A stretch of 38,246 nucleotides of DNA from positions 1 to 38,246 of the forward strand of contig CACDWG010000020.1 in NCBI GenBank assembly GCA_902556425.1, in the 5' to 3' direction. Positions 1 to 7,962 of the stretch are shown here, in pieces (positions within the stretch are counted from its first letter, which is position 1; each line of letters begins with the position of its first letter). Below the pieces are notes generated by a model. It was given only the letters and a program-made list of their open reading frames with translations, searched no databases and had not been told where the DNA came from. This DNA comes from UBA4421 sp002704225 (lineage in GTDB: Bacteria; Pseudomonadota; Gammaproteobacteria; Pseudomonadales; Azotimanducaceae). Both the position numbers and the translations under genes were made by a program.

Positions 1-840
1 GAGCGCATTGAGGCCCCTTCCATCGGCGAGCTGGATCGACTGCGTGACGCAGGGGTCGACTTCAAAGTGCTGGCACACAAAGGCGTCGAAACGTTTTTCA
101 CTCAAGTGTTCGACGACAACTTTTTTCACGCCGACATGCATCCCGGCAACGTGTTCGTCGACATCACCAACCCCAAGGATCCACGATGGATCGCCTTAGA
201 TTGCGCCATCGTTGGCAGCCTGAGCGAATCCGACCAGTCCTATCTCGCACAGAATCTGATCGCATTCTTTGCTCGAGACTACCGGCAAATCGTCAACCTG
301 CACCTACGTGCGGGTTGGATACCGGCAGACACCGATGCCGATGCCTTTGAGCAAGTGATTCGTTCGGTATGCGATCCCATCTTTGCCAAGCCACTCAGCG
401 AGATATCCTTCGCGGCGTTTATGACGGAGCTGCTGGAGGCAGCGCAAGAATTTGGTATGCAAGTGCAACCTCAGCTCGTCCTACTGCAAAAGACTCTGCT
501 GTATGTCGAGGGTCTGGGGCGGCAGCTGTATCCCCAGCTGGATCTGTGGGAAACCGCAGAGCCCTTTATGCGCCGCTGGGCGGTTCGTCACCTCGGTGCC
601 GTCGCCGTTATCGGTAAACTTTTGAACCAAGGCCCGAAGCTGTGGAGCGAACTGCACCGCCTACCCAGCTTGCTCGATGACACCCAGACCATTGATCTGC
701 GCAAACAGTTGGCACATCAGGCAAAAGACCTGCAGAAGCTGGGCGACCGGTTACAGAACATGCAACGGCGCAGCCGGCGACGGCTCTGGTGGATCGGTGT
801 TCTCACAGTGACCGTTGGGGCATTCTGGCTACTGGGGTAG
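1..840 (+). CDS. ubiB: UbiB, ubiquinone biosynthesis kinase-like protein (3' part)
   Basis: C-terminal 279 residues of a UbiB/ABC1 atypical kinase-like protein, needed for the ubiquinone biosynthetic complex at the inner membrane. The reading frame is open from base 1, so the true start lies outside the window. Visible family motifs are FFHADMHPGN (bases 121-150), the catalytic-loop equivalent, and ALDCAIVGSL, the metal-binding DFG equivalent. The last ~20 residues are hydrophobic (WWIGVLTVTVGAFWLLG), the usual C-terminal membrane anchor. It lies upstream of hisE and tatABC, as in many gammaproteobacteria. In that arrangement hisI often sits between ubiB and hisE; here only 68 bases separate them. 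Identification is firm; only the 5' truncation is a limit. Confidence 0.95.
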   Translation, partial: ERIEAPSIGELDRLRDAGVDFKVLAHKGVETFFTQVFDDNFFHADMHPGNVFVDITNPKDPRWIALDCAIVGSLSESDQSYLAQNLIAFFARDYRQIVNLHLRAGWIPADTDADAFEQVIRSVCDPIFAKPLSEISFAAFMTELLEAAQEFGMQVQPQLVLLQKTLLYVEGLGRQLYPQLDLWETAEPFMRRWAVRHLGAVAVIGKLLNQGPKLWSELHRLPSLLDDTQTIDLRKQLAHQAKDLQKLGDRLQNMQRRSRRRLWWIGVLTVTVGAFWLLG

Positions 841-908
841 AACTGCCGCAAAGTGGTAGACTTTTGTCACCACGTCATCACCTTGCGGTAATTCGGAGTC
901 AAAGACCC

Positions 909-1232
909 ATGAGCGTACTCGACCAACTGACCGAAGTACTTGAGCAACGCAAAAGCCAAGACCCCGAAACGTCCTATGTGGCGTCACTGCACAGCGAAGG
1001 GTTGAACAAAATTCTCGAGAAGGTCGGCGAAGAGGCCACTGAGGTTATTTTGGCGGCCAAGGATGCCCAGAGTGATCCGGCCCAAACCGCCGACGTCGTG
1101 AAAGAAACCGCCGACTTATGGTTTCACACCATGGTAATGCTCAGTGAATTAGACTTATCCGCCCAAGATGTGCTCGACGAACTCGCCGGGCGATTTGGTG
1201 TTGGTGGCCTCGAGGAAAAAGCCAGCCGTTAG
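909..1232 (+). CDS. hisE: Phosphoribosyl-ATP pyrophosphatase HisE
   Basis: Cytoplasmic phosphoribosyl-ATP pyrophosphohydrolase, second step of histidine biosynthesis. The 107-residue product has the normal length of stand-alone HisE. The MazG-like helical signature is clear: KVGEEATEVILAAK followed by ADLWFH, supplying the acidic Mg-binding residues. The ATG at 909 (MSVLDQLTEVLE) was chosen because the frame upstream reads into the end of ubiB and lacks family sequence. HisI, the next enzyme, is not adjacent and not fused, so it must be encoded elsewhere. The gene is followed after 65 bases by tatA. Confidence 0.95.
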   Translation: MSVLDQLTEVLEQRKSQDPETSYVASLHSEGLNKILEKVGEEATEVILAAKDAQSDPAQTADVVKETADLWFHTMVMLSELDLSAQDVLDELAGRFGVGGLEEKASR

Positions 1233-1240
1233 TGCCGACA

Positions 1241-1271
1241 CTGTCACTGATGCGACAAAGCATCCTATAAT
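1241..1271 (+). promoter_or_regulatory. Candidate sigma-70 promoter for tatABC
   Basis: A perfect TATAAT hexamer lies at 1266-1271, 26 bases before the tatA ATG. The -35 region is poor: CTGTCA at 1241 gives a 19-bp spacer. A short hairpin (GATGC/GCATC, 1249-1264) lies just upstream. Inference from base pattern only. Confidence 0.35.
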
Positions 1272-1297
1272 CGCCTAACTGATATCGGAGATTCCCA

Positions 1298-1543
1298 ATG
1301 TTTGGATTTGGTATACAAGAACTGCTGGTCATTCTGGCCATCGTGCTGCTGATCTTCGGTCCTAAACGGTTAAAAAATATTGGTTCTGACCTTGGCAATG
1401 CCATTAAGGGTTTTCGCACTGCGGTTGCGGATGAGGACAAGCCAGTGGAAACCCCAGAACCTGGGGCAGCTAAAGTGATTGATGGTGAAAACGTATCCAA
1501 CGACGCTGACACGCAGAAAGCCGCAGAGCATGAATCCAAGTAG
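1298..1543 (+). CDS. tatA: Twin-arginine translocase subunit TatA
   Basis: Pore-forming small subunit of the Tat system, which exports folded proteins across the inner membrane. The 81-residue product shows the standard layout: a short periplasmic N-terminus (MFGFGIQE), one membrane helix (LLVILAIVLLIFG), the FGPKRL hinge, an amphipathic helix (LKNIGSDLGNAIKGFRTA) and an acidic, disordered tail. It is first of a tatA-tatB-tatC set. A Tat-type signal is visible on the product of 27862-28569, a possible substrate within this window. Confidence 0.96.
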   Translation: MFGFGIQELLVILAIVLLIFGPKRLKNIGSDLGNAIKGFRTAVADEDKPVETPEPGAAKVIDGENVSNDADTQKAAEHESK

Positions 1544-1613
1544 ACGGTGCATGCCGCGAGCAGCCTAGGTAAGGCATCTCAAACCCTTCGACTCTGGAGA
1601 TTTCAAATACCGC

Positions 1614-1949
1614 ATGTTTAGCGATTTCGGCAGTATGGAATTGATGCTGATCGTACTGGTGACACTGCTGGTCATCGGTCCCGAACGCCTGCCTGAGACC
1701 CTCCGAACGCTCGGCCTATGGATGGGGCGCATCTCGCGCTCTTTCTCAGCGATGAAAGTAGAGCTGGAACAGGAAATCGGCATGGACGATGTGCGTCGCC
1801 AACTCCATAACGAGTCGGTGATGGCGCAAATGAAGCAGATTGAAGACGATGTCAAAAACACGATTCAGCCGCCCGCCGCCACTTCGCCGTCTGAGGGTGA
1901 CGACAAACCGGACTCAGCCGACAACCCATCGCCTACCAACACGCCATGA
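1614..1949 (+). CDS. tatB: Twin-arginine translocase subunit TatB
   Basis: TatB forms the substrate receptor together with TatC. The 111-residue product has the TatB hallmark start MFSDFGSMELMLIVLV, one membrane helix, the IGPERLP hinge, then a long amphipathic helix (LRTLGLWMGRISRSFSAMK) and a charged, proline-rich tail. The ATG is preceded by 70 bases after tatA. Its 3' end overlaps tatC by 4 bases (ATGA), indicating translational coupling. Confidence 0.95.
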   Translation: MFSDFGSMELMLIVLVTLLVIGPERLPETLRTLGLWMGRISRSFSAMKVELEQEIGMDDVRRQLHNESVMAQMKQIEDDVKNTIQPPAATSPSEGDDKPDSADNPSPTNTP

Positions 1950-2722
1950 GCCGCAAGCCAGACACTGCTGAGGAGTCTACCGATAAGGAAATGCCGTTCC
2001 TTGAGCATCTGATTGAGTTGCGCAGCCGTATCCTGCGCAGCCTCGCCTTGGTGGCTCTGCTCTTCATACCCATTTACTACTACGCAGAGCCGTTGTTTAA
2101 CTTTGTATCGGCGCCTCTGGTAGAGGCGCTCCCCGACGATTCGTCCATGATCGCCACCCAAGTAACGACACCCTTTTTGACGCCATTCAAACTGGCCGTT
2201 TACACCGCAATATTTGTTGGCGTCCCGTTTTTATTGCATCAACTGTGGGGATTCGTGTCGCCCGGGCTGTACCGCAGTGAAAAACGCTTCGCCTTTCCTC
2301 TGCTGTTTTCCAGCGTGGTGCTCTTCTACGCCGGCATGGCTTTCAGCTACTTTTTGGTCTTCCCGTTGGTGTTCAGCTTTTTTGTGGCCGTCAGTCCAGA
2401 AGGCGTGCAGATGATGACGGACATCAACCAATATTTGGATTTTGTGCTGAAAATGTTCCTCGCCTTCGGCATCGCCTTTGAGATACCGGTGGCCACATTT
2501 TTACTGGCATGGTCCGGACTCTCCACCGCAGACAAAATGGCCAACAAAAGGCCTTACGTCATTATCGGCTGCTTCGTCGCCGGTATGCTGCTCACCCCGC
2601 CGGATGTCGTGTCGCAACTGTTGTTGGCGCTACCAACATGGCTGCTATTCGAGTTCGGCATTCTGATGGCGCGGTTGGTCGAGAAACGCACACCCGAAAA
2701 AGACGAAACGCCGGACCTGTAA
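1946..2722 (+). CDS. tatC: Twin-arginine translocase subunit TatC
   Basis: Polytopic receptor subunit that binds the twin-arginine signal peptide. At 258 residues it has normal length with six predicted membrane helices. The conserved N-terminal segment MPFLEHLIELRSRIL is present, as is the FxxPFK-like segment TPFLTPFKLAVY, in which TatC usually carries a conserved glutamate further on, and the later stretch TPPDVVSQLLLALP. It overlaps tatB by 4 bases. A hairpin 8 bases after the stop separates it from the convergent dtd gene. Confidence 0.96.
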   Translation: MSRKPDTAEESTDKEMPFLEHLIELRSRILRSLALVALLFIPIYYYAEPLFNFVSAPLVEALPDDSSMIATQVTTPFLTPFKLAVYTAIFVGVPFLLHQLWGFVSPGLYRSEKRFAFPLLFSSVVLFYAGMAFSYFLVFPLVFSFFVAVSPEGVQMMTDINQYLDFVLKMFLAFGIAFEIPVATFLLAWSGLSTADKMANKRPYVIIGCFVAGMLLTPPDVVSQLLLALPTWLLFEFGILMARLVEKRTPEKDETPDL

Positions 2723-2729
2723 TCACCCT

Positions 2730-2756
2730 AGGCTCGACCAACCTGTGGTCGTGCCT
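2730..2756. terminator. Hairpin between convergent tatC and dtd
   Basis: Inverted repeat AGGC-T-CGACCA, loop ACCTG, TGGTCG-T-GCCT: ten base pairs with one T-T mismatch. It lies in the 34-base gap between two convergent genes and could act on both strands. There is no clear U-tract, so termination is inferred from position. Confidence 0.45.
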
Positions 2757-3200
2757 CTAGTGCGGGTGCTCCAACACCAACGTAAAGGGGCCTTCATTGA
2801 CACTCGTCACCTGCATATCGGCTCCGAAGGTACCGTTTTGCACAGGCACCTCCCGACCGAGCGCATCAACAAAGTCGTCGTATAGTGCGCTGGCTTTTTC
2901 CGGCGCTGCTGCCAGCGCAAACGAGGGTCGCCGACCCTTGCGAACATCCGCCAGCAACGTGAACTGTGAAATCACCAAGGCGGCTCCGCCGACGTCCTTG
3001 ACGCTGAGCGTGGTCTTAGCACCTGCCGGGGCATCGAATATTCGCACGTTGGCGATTTTATCGACCAACCAAGCGACTTGATCAGGACCATCATCCGGCC
3101 CGACGCCGAGGTAGATCAGCACACCCCTCTCGATCTCGCCGATGACATGGTCATCGACGGCGACGCTGGCGCGGCGTACCCGCTGAATGACGGCTTTCAT
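2757..3200 (-). CDS. dtd: D-aminoacyl-tRNA deacylase
   Basis: Hydrolyses D-amino acids (and glycine) mischarged on tRNA; a cytoplasmic homodimer. The 147-residue product matches the DTD family end to end: N-terminal MKAVIQRVRRASV, the SQFTLLAD active-site strand, and the C-terminal NEGPFTLVLE, which corresponds to the Gly-cisPro motif that excludes L-amino acids. It is followed upstream on the same strand by typA, separated by 33 bases, so the two are probably co-transcribed with typA first. Confidence 0.95.
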   Translation of the reverse strand: MKAVIQRVRRASVAVDDHVIGEIERGVLIYLGVGPDDGPDQVAWLVDKIANVRIFDAPAGAKTTLSVKDVGGAALVISQFTLLADVRKGRRPSFALAAAPEKASALYDDFVDALGREVPVQNGTFGADMQVTSVNEGPFTLVLEHPH

Positions 3201-3233
3201 GTCAGTACAACTCGCTGCGCTGACATCCCAACG

Positions 3234-5033
3234 CTAGGCTCGCTTGCGCTCGTGTTCTTTCAACAGCAGCTTTCGCACCCGAATATTCTCCGGCGTGATT
3301 TCAACCAGTTCGTCGTCATCGATGAATTCCAGTGCTTGCTCCAGCGTCATGATCATGGCCCCGCTGAGCTGAATATTTTCATCAGTGCCCGAAGCACGTA
3401 CGTTTGTGAGCTTCTTCTCTTTCAACGCGTTCACTGTGAGGTCGTTTGCGCGTGAGTGAATGCCCACTACCATCCCCTCATAAATCATGTCGTTGGGCTT
3501 GACCAACATACGACCCCGAGCCTGCAAGTTCCAAAGGGCGAAGCCAACGGCCTTACCTTGAGCGTTGGAAATCAGTACGCCATTTTTCCGAGCCCCCACC
3601 TCTTCTGCCGTACGAGGCCCAAAGCCATCGGAAGCGAAGGACATGATGCCGGTGCCAGAGGTTTGGGATAGAAAAATCGGTCGATAGCCCATGATGCCTC
3701 GGCTGGGAACACGGAACTGGAGACGCACCCGTCCTTTGCCGTCGGGCTGCATTTCCTGCAGTTCACCACGACGGTCGCCCAAAGACTCCATCACCTTACC
3801 TTGGTGCTGCTCTTCAATATCGAGTGTTAGCGTTTCGAAAGGCTCATGCACCACGCCATCGATTTCTCGGTAGATCACTTGCGGTCTGGATACGGCTAAC
3901 TCGAACCCTTCGCGGCGCATGGTTTCAATCAGCACAGATAAGTGCAGCTCACCGCGACCGGAGACGCGAAAGCGGTCGGGGTCAGGTGTGTCTTCTACCA
4001 TCAACGCCACATTGTGCAGCGATTCCGTCTGCAACCGCTCACGGATCTGACGGCTGGTCACAAACTTGCCTTCTTTGCCGCACAGAGGTGAGTTGTTCAC
4101 ACAGAACATCATGGTCAGAGTGGGTTCATCCACAGACAGTGCAGGCAGCGCCTCCACAGATTCGGGCGCGCACAACGTATCGGAAATGTTAATTTTGTCG
4201 ATACCCGTCAGGCAAATGATGTCTCCGGCAGTTGCAGAGGTCGCCTCAATCCGTTCAAGGCCACTATGACGATAAATGTTCATCACCTTGCCTTTACGCT
4301 CTGACCCATCGCGATCGAGCACGATGACCTGTTGGTTACGCTCGACCACGCCCCGAGTGATTCGACCAATACCGATAACCCCTTCGTAGGTTGAATAGTC
4401 GAGCGAGCTGATTTGCATTTGGAACGGACCCGTTTCATCCACCTCAGGCGGAGGCACTTGGTCGACGATCATATCCAGCAGCGGACTCATGTCGTCGGCG
4501 ATCGCGTCCAGTTCCAAACCGGCAACGCCATTGATGGCACTGGCATAAACAGATGAAAAATCTAGCTGTTCGTCGCTGCCACCCAGGTTGTCAAAAAGCT
4601 CGAAGACCTGATCAATTGCCCGGTCAGGATCGGCACCTGGCCGATCGATTTTGTTCACCACCACAATAGGCTTAAGCCCGTAAGCGAATGCTTTCTGTGT
4701 CACAAAGCGAGTTTGCGGCATTGGACCATCAACTGCGTCGACAAGCAGTAACACGGCGTCGACCATCGATAAGATTCGCTCAACTTCCCCGCCAAAATCC
4801 GCGTGTCCAGGGGTATCCACAATGTTTATCTGAGTGTCTCGGTATTTGATTGCCGTGTTCTTGGCAAGAATTGTAATACCGCGCTCTTTTTCTAAGTCAT
4901 TGCTATCCATTGCCCGCTCTGCTGCGCCAGCGTCCAGCAATCCAGTCTGTTGGAGCAGGCAATCGACCAGCGTGGTTTTGCCGTGGTCGACGTGAGCGAT
5001 GATTGCGACATTGCGGACATTCAAATTAGGCAC
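3234..5033 (-). CDS. typA: GTPase TypA/BipA
   Basis: Ribosome-binding translational GTPase involved in 50S assembly at low temperature and in stress responses. The P-loop AHVDHGKTT, the DTPGHADFGGEV G3 motif and NKIDRP G4 motif are all present, followed by EF-G-like domains III and V and the BipA-specific C-terminal domain. I place the start at a GTG (5033, MPNLNVRNVAIIAHVDHGK), because it has AAGGAAG eight bases upstream and gives the usual family N-terminus. An in-frame ATG at 5060 would add nine residues but has no evident ribosome site. It runs ahead of dtd on the minus strand. Confidence 0.93.
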   Translation of the reverse strand: MPNLNVRNVAIIAHVDHGKTTLVDCLLQQTGLLDAGAAERAMDSNDLEKERGITILAKNTAIKYRDTQINIVDTPGHADFGGEVERILSMVDAVLLLVDAVDGPMPQTRFVTQKAFAYGLKPIVVVNKIDRPGADPDRAIDQVFELFDNLGGSDEQLDFSSVYASAINGVAGLELDAIADDMSPLLDMIVDQVPPPEVDETGPFQMQISSLDYSTYEGVIGIGRITRGVVERNQQVIVLDRDGSERKGKVMNIYRHSGLERIEATSATAGDIICLTGIDKINISDTLCAPESVEALPALSVDEPTLTMMFCVNNSPLCGKEGKFVTSRQIRERLQTESLHNVALMVEDTPDPDRFRVSGRGELHLSVLIETMRREGFELAVSRPQVIYREIDGVVHEPFETLTLDIEEQHQGKVMESLGDRRGELQEMQPDGKGRVRLQFRVPSRGIMGYRPIFLSQTSGTGIMSFASDGFGPRTAEEVGARKNGVLISNAQGKAVGFALWNLQARGRMLVKPNDMIYEGMVVGIHSRANDLTVNALKEKKLTNVRASGTDENIQLSGAMIMTLEQALEFIDDDELVEITPENIRVRKLLLKEHERKRA

Positions 5034-5114
5034 AGAAGTGTCTTCCTTTTTTAACAGCATTCGCCAAGGCGCAACGCTGCACGGATATTCGGGACTCGGG
5101 TTTTAGCGCGCGCG

Positions 5115-5143
5115 ATTATGGCCGATGCCACCGGCACTGTCGC
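5115..5143 (-). promoter_or_regulatory. Candidate sigma-70 promoter for typA
   Basis: On the minus strand GCGACA (5143-5138) and CATAAT (5120-5115) are separated by 17 bases, about 80-110 bases upstream of the typA start. Both hexamers are imperfect, so this is a weak prediction. Confidence 0.3.
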
Positions 5144-5236
5144 CTAAAACTGTCACTGTATTGTTGGAATTTTCGGCTGTGATGCCATGCGCGGCTGACA
5201 AATATCTGGCCATAGGGTTTGTGTATCGCAGCCACA

Positions 5237-5253
5237 TGCACCAGAATAGAGCG
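5237..5253 (+). promoter_or_regulatory. Weak NtrC-binding site upstream of glnII
   Basis: TGCACCAGAATAGAGCG has one perfect and one degraded half of the NtrC dyad (GCAC-N7-GTGC). Its centre is about 41 bases, close to four helical turns, upstream of the strong site at 5278-5294. Paired sites on one helix face are typical of NtrC enhancers. Confidence 0.5.
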
Positions 5254-5277
5254 GTCGCCATTGACTTTCGGTTAGAG

Positions 5278-5294
5278 CGCACTATTTTGGTGCG
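5278..5294 (+). promoter_or_regulatory. Strong NtrC-binding site upstream of glnII
   Basis: GCAC-TATTTTG-GTGC is a perfect dyad matching the known NtrC consensus. It lies roughly 94 bases upstream of the transcription start expected from the sigma-54 element at 5354-5369, the usual distance for an NtrC enhancer in glnA promoters. Confidence 0.8.
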
Positions 5295-5353
5295 TTTATT
5301 TTTTGGCCTTTAAAATAATTCTGAAATTTCAATGGCTTATACAAGAACGGGCA

Positions 5354-5369
5354 TGGCACGCATTTTGCC
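5354..5369 (+). promoter_or_regulatory. Sigma-54 (RpoN) promoter of glnII
   Basis: TGGCACGCATTTTGCC matches the sigma-54 consensus TGGCACG-N4-TTGC essentially perfectly, with GG (5355-5356) and GC (5367-5368) exactly ten bases apart. The start point would be near 5380, giving a leader of about 150 bases before the glnII ATG. With the NtrC boxes upstream it implies nitrogen-limitation control by the ntrB-ntrC pair encoded downstream. Confidence 0.85.
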
Positions 5370-5533
5370 TTCCCTTGACTCAGGGCTCAGCTCCTGTGTG
5401 TCTACCGATGCGTCGACGCAGGCAAGCTTTGTCAAGGTAGTCAGCCGAGCGGCGTAAAAGGTCTGAAAAGACCTCATGCAGCACGAGACTGTCGTTGAGC
5501 ACTGGTACCCACAAAATAGGAGATTTACCAAGC

Positions 5534-6547
5534 ATGAAATCAAAACTGGAATACATTTGGCTGGACGGTTATCAGCCCACGCAGAGTCTGCGCAGCAAGA
5601 CCCAAATGAGCAAAGACAACTTCACCGGCGCATTAGAAGAAGTTGCTATGTGGTCTTTTGACGGCAGTTCTACAGAACAAGCAGAAGGCGGTAGCTCAGA
5701 CTGCTTGCTCAAGCCCGTCGCCATTTACCCAGATCCAGACCGTCACAATGCGTACTTGGTTATGTGTGAGGTTCTCAACGCCGATGGCACACCGCACCCA
5801 TCCAATGGTCGCGCCACCATCGACGATGATGACAACGATTTCTGGTTTGGTTTCGAGCAAGAATATTTCTTGTGGGATGTAGACACACAATTGCCTCCTG
5901 GCTTTCCTCCCGGCGGCTTCCCAGCCCCCCAGGGTCCCTACTATTGCTCCGTCGGTGCAGGCAACGCACACGGGCGTGACTGCGTAGAAGAGCATTTCGA
6001 CATTTGTCTGGAAGCAGGCATCAATGTCGAAGGCATCAACGCTGAAGTGGCTGCGGGTCAGTGGGAATTTCAGGTATTCGCCAAAGGCGCGAAGCAGGCA
6101 GGCGATGAGACCTGGATTGCTCGCTATCTGTTAGAGCGTACCGGCGAGAAATACGGCTACACCATCAATTGGCACCCTAAGCCCTTTGGCGACCTGGATT
6201 GGAACGGTTCTGGCATGCACGCCAACTTTTCCAACGAAGCCATGCGCTCGGAAGGCAAGGAAGAGATCTTCACCAAGATCTGCGAAGAATTCGGCAAGAA
6301 TATCCAACGGCACATCAGCGTTTATGGCGCTGATAACGATCAGCGTCTGACCGGCAAGCACGAAACTCAGTCTATCGACGAGTTCAGCTACGGCATCTCT
6401 GATCGCGGCGCGTCTATCCGAATCCCCGTAACCACTCCGGCTGACGGCTGGGTTGGACGATTGGAAGATCGACGAACTGCTTCCAATGCGGATCCCTACA
6501 AGGTAGCCGCAGCGATCGTTAAGACCACGAAGGAAGCCCTAGCTTAA
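5534..6547 (+). CDS. glnII: Type II (eukaryotic-like) glutamine synthetase
   Basis: ATP-dependent ligation of ammonia to glutamate. The 337-residue length and sequence are those of GSII, not the ~470-residue GSI (GlnA): N-terminal EYIWLDG and LRSKT, the beta-grasp segment MWSFDGSSTEQAEGGSSD, the metal-binding FGFEQEYFLW, and the C-terminal catalytic domain with YGADNDQRLTGKHETQ and SIRIPV. GSII is octameric/decameric and is not known to be adenylylated, so control here is likely transcriptional through the sigma-54 promoter and NtrC sites upstream. The ATG at 5534 has AGGAG 11 bases before it; a GTG at 5495 in frame lacks support. A strong terminator follows the stop. Its position directly before ntrBC is the one usually held by GSI. 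Confidence 0.93.
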   Translation: MKSKLEYIWLDGYQPTQSLRSKTQMSKDNFTGALEEVAMWSFDGSSTEQAEGGSSDCLLKPVAIYPDPDRHNAYLVMCEVLNADGTPHPSNGRATIDDDDNDFWFGFEQEYFLWDVDTQLPPGFPPGGFPAPQGPYYCSVGAGNAHGRDCVEEHFDICLEAGINVEGINAEVAAGQWEFQVFAKGAKQAGDETWIARYLLERTGEKYGYTINWHPKPFGDLDWNGSGMHANFSNEAMRSEGKEEIFTKICEEFGKNIQRHISVYGADNDQRLTGKHETQSIDEFSYGISDRGASIRIPVTTPADGWVGRLEDRRTASNADPYKVAAAIVKTTKEALA

Positions 6548-6562
6548 GCAGCGCTTCTGAGC

Positions 6563-6597
6563 AAAAGGGTGTCGACACTGTCGACGCCCTTTTTTTT
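6563..6597 (+). terminator. Rho-independent terminator after glnII
   Basis: A twelve-pair stem (6565-6576 with 6580-6591, one G-U pair, loop ACT) containing GTCGAC on both arms is followed by a run of eight T. It separates glnII from ntrB transcription. Confidence 0.92.
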
Positions 6598-6656
6598 GCT
6601 CCAACTGTAAGAACGGCGCACAAAGATCAAGCATACGGGTGCGACCCAAGGGTGCT

Positions 6657-6673
6657 TGCACTGATTTGGTGCG
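6657..6673 (+). promoter_or_regulatory. NtrC-binding site upstream of ntrB
   Basis: TGCACTGATTTGGTGCG holds a perfect GCAC-N7-GTGC dyad. It lies between the glnII terminator and ntrB, so ntrBC is probably autoregulated. Its centre is about 138 bases upstream of the start point predicted from the sigma-54-like element at 6777-6792. Confidence 0.75.
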
Positions 6674-6776
6674 TTAGTATCCGCAGTAGAGCAGAAAATA
6701 CTCGACCATATACGCGGTACGCACGAAAAACATAGGCATAAAAGCTAGTGTGTACTTACAAACTGACCGAAGAAAT

Positions 6777-6792
6777 CGGCCCAGTTTTTGCT
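6777..6792 (+). promoter_or_regulatory. Possible sigma-54 promoter of ntrBC
   Basis: CGGCCCAGTTTTTGCT keeps the required GG-N10-GC spacing (GG 6778-6779, GC 6790-6791) and a good TTGCT -12 element, but the -24 element departs from TGGCACG. If used, transcription would start near 6803, which favours the ntrB start at 6857 over earlier in-frame starts. Confidence 0.4.
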
Positions 6793-6856
6793 CTGTTTTA
6801 TGGAGCTGGCCACAAGCTGGCTCGACCGGAATCGACCGTCAACAACAAAAAAAGCG

Positions 6857-7951
6857 ATGAATCAGGTAAGAAAGAGTCCAAGACAAAATCATAAGTTGGC
6901 GGAACATCTGCTCAGCAGTCTGACGACGGCCGTGATTGTGCTGGACAAAAACTTGCGCGTGACGCGGCTGAACAGCGCGGCAGAGGATCTGCTTCATGTG
7001 TCTGCCGGCTCGGTGATTGCTAGCCCGCTCACCAATTTATTGCTTCGCGCCGAAGACTTGGTGAAATCCTTGCATCAAGCAATTGAGAACACACAACCTT
7101 TTACCGCCAGAAATGTGCAATTGCAGCTGCCTGAAAGTACCGTCGAAAACGTTGATTTAACCGTGTCTAACCTGGAAACCCCAAAAGGACTGTTGTTAGA
7201 ACTCCATGCGACCAGCCGCATCAACTCCATCAGTCAGGGCAGCTTGTCCGAAGAACAGCAGATTACGACCCGCAGTCTAATTCGGGGCTTAGCCCACGAA
7301 GTCAAAAACCCGTTAGGTGGTATTCGTGGTGCGGCGCAGCTGCTCGAGAGAGCGCTGCCTACTGAAGATTTGAAGGAATACACCAACATCATCATCAGTG
7401 AGTCCGACAGGCTTAGAGACTTGGTCGATCGCATGCTAGGTCCTTGGCAGCCGATGCAATTGACACCGATTAATCTGATCGAAATTATCGAGCGGGTAAT
7501 GCAAATTCTGCAGGGCGAATTCGTAACAAATCTGCAGTGGTCTCGGGATTACGACCCCAGCCTGCCCGAGGTTCATGGCAATCAAGATCAATTGATCCAA
7601 GCGATCCTAAACGTAGCACGCAATGCCTGTGAGGCATTACACGGAACCGAACGGGCTCGCATTACGTTTAAAACACGGGTGGTGCGTCAATTTACCATTG
7701 GGGCCGTCCGCCACAAACAGGTGATGCATCTCAGCATTATCGATAATGGGCCCGGCGTACCCGAAGACCTGATCGAACGAATCTTTTTTCCAATGATCAG
7801 CGGTCGTCCCGAAGGTTCTGGTCTCGGACTTTCCATTTCTCAAAACATCATTGGCCAACACGGGGGAGCACTCCAAGCAGCAAGCCGACCAGGCCATACG
7901 GTCTTTTCGGTCTACTTGCCATTTAGCCAACCCAATCAGCCAACCCCTTAA
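6857..7951 (+). CDS. ntrB: Nitrogen regulation sensor kinase NtrB
   Basis: Two-component histidine kinase/phosphatase that controls NtrC phosphorylation in response to nitrogen status, normally through PII protein. The 364-residue soluble product has an N-terminal PAS domain (residues ~15-110), the H-box GLAHEVKNPLGG with the phospho-acceptor His at about residue 147, and the ATPase boxes IQAILNVARNACEAL (N), IDNGPGVPEDL (G1) and GSGLGLSI (G2). The frame is open to 6788, but the ATG at 6857 (MNQVRKSPRQ) gives the usual N-terminus; no strong ribosome site is visible for any candidate. ntrC follows after 11 bases. Confidence 0.93.
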   Translation: MNQVRKSPRQNHKLAEHLLSSLTTAVIVLDKNLRVTRLNSAAEDLLHVSAGSVIASPLTNLLLRAEDLVKSLHQAIENTQPFTARNVQLQLPESTVENVDLTVSNLETPKGLLLELHATSRINSISQGSLSEEQQITTRSLIRGLAHEVKNPLGGIRGAAQLLERALPTEDLKEYTNIIISESDRLRDLVDRMLGPWQPMQLTPINLIEIIERVMQILQGEFVTNLQWSRDYDPSLPEVHGNQDQLIQAILNVARNACEALHGTERARITFKTRVVRQFTIGAVRHKQVMHLSIIDNGPGVPEDLIERIFFPMISGRPEGSGLGLSISQNIIGQHGGALQAASRPGHTVFSVYLPFSQPNQPTP

Positions 7952-7962
7952 AGAGGACACAC

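Noticed and set aside
3824..4192. Plus-strand 122-codon frame opposite typA
   Set aside because: Shadow of the typA coding sequence; no independent evidence.
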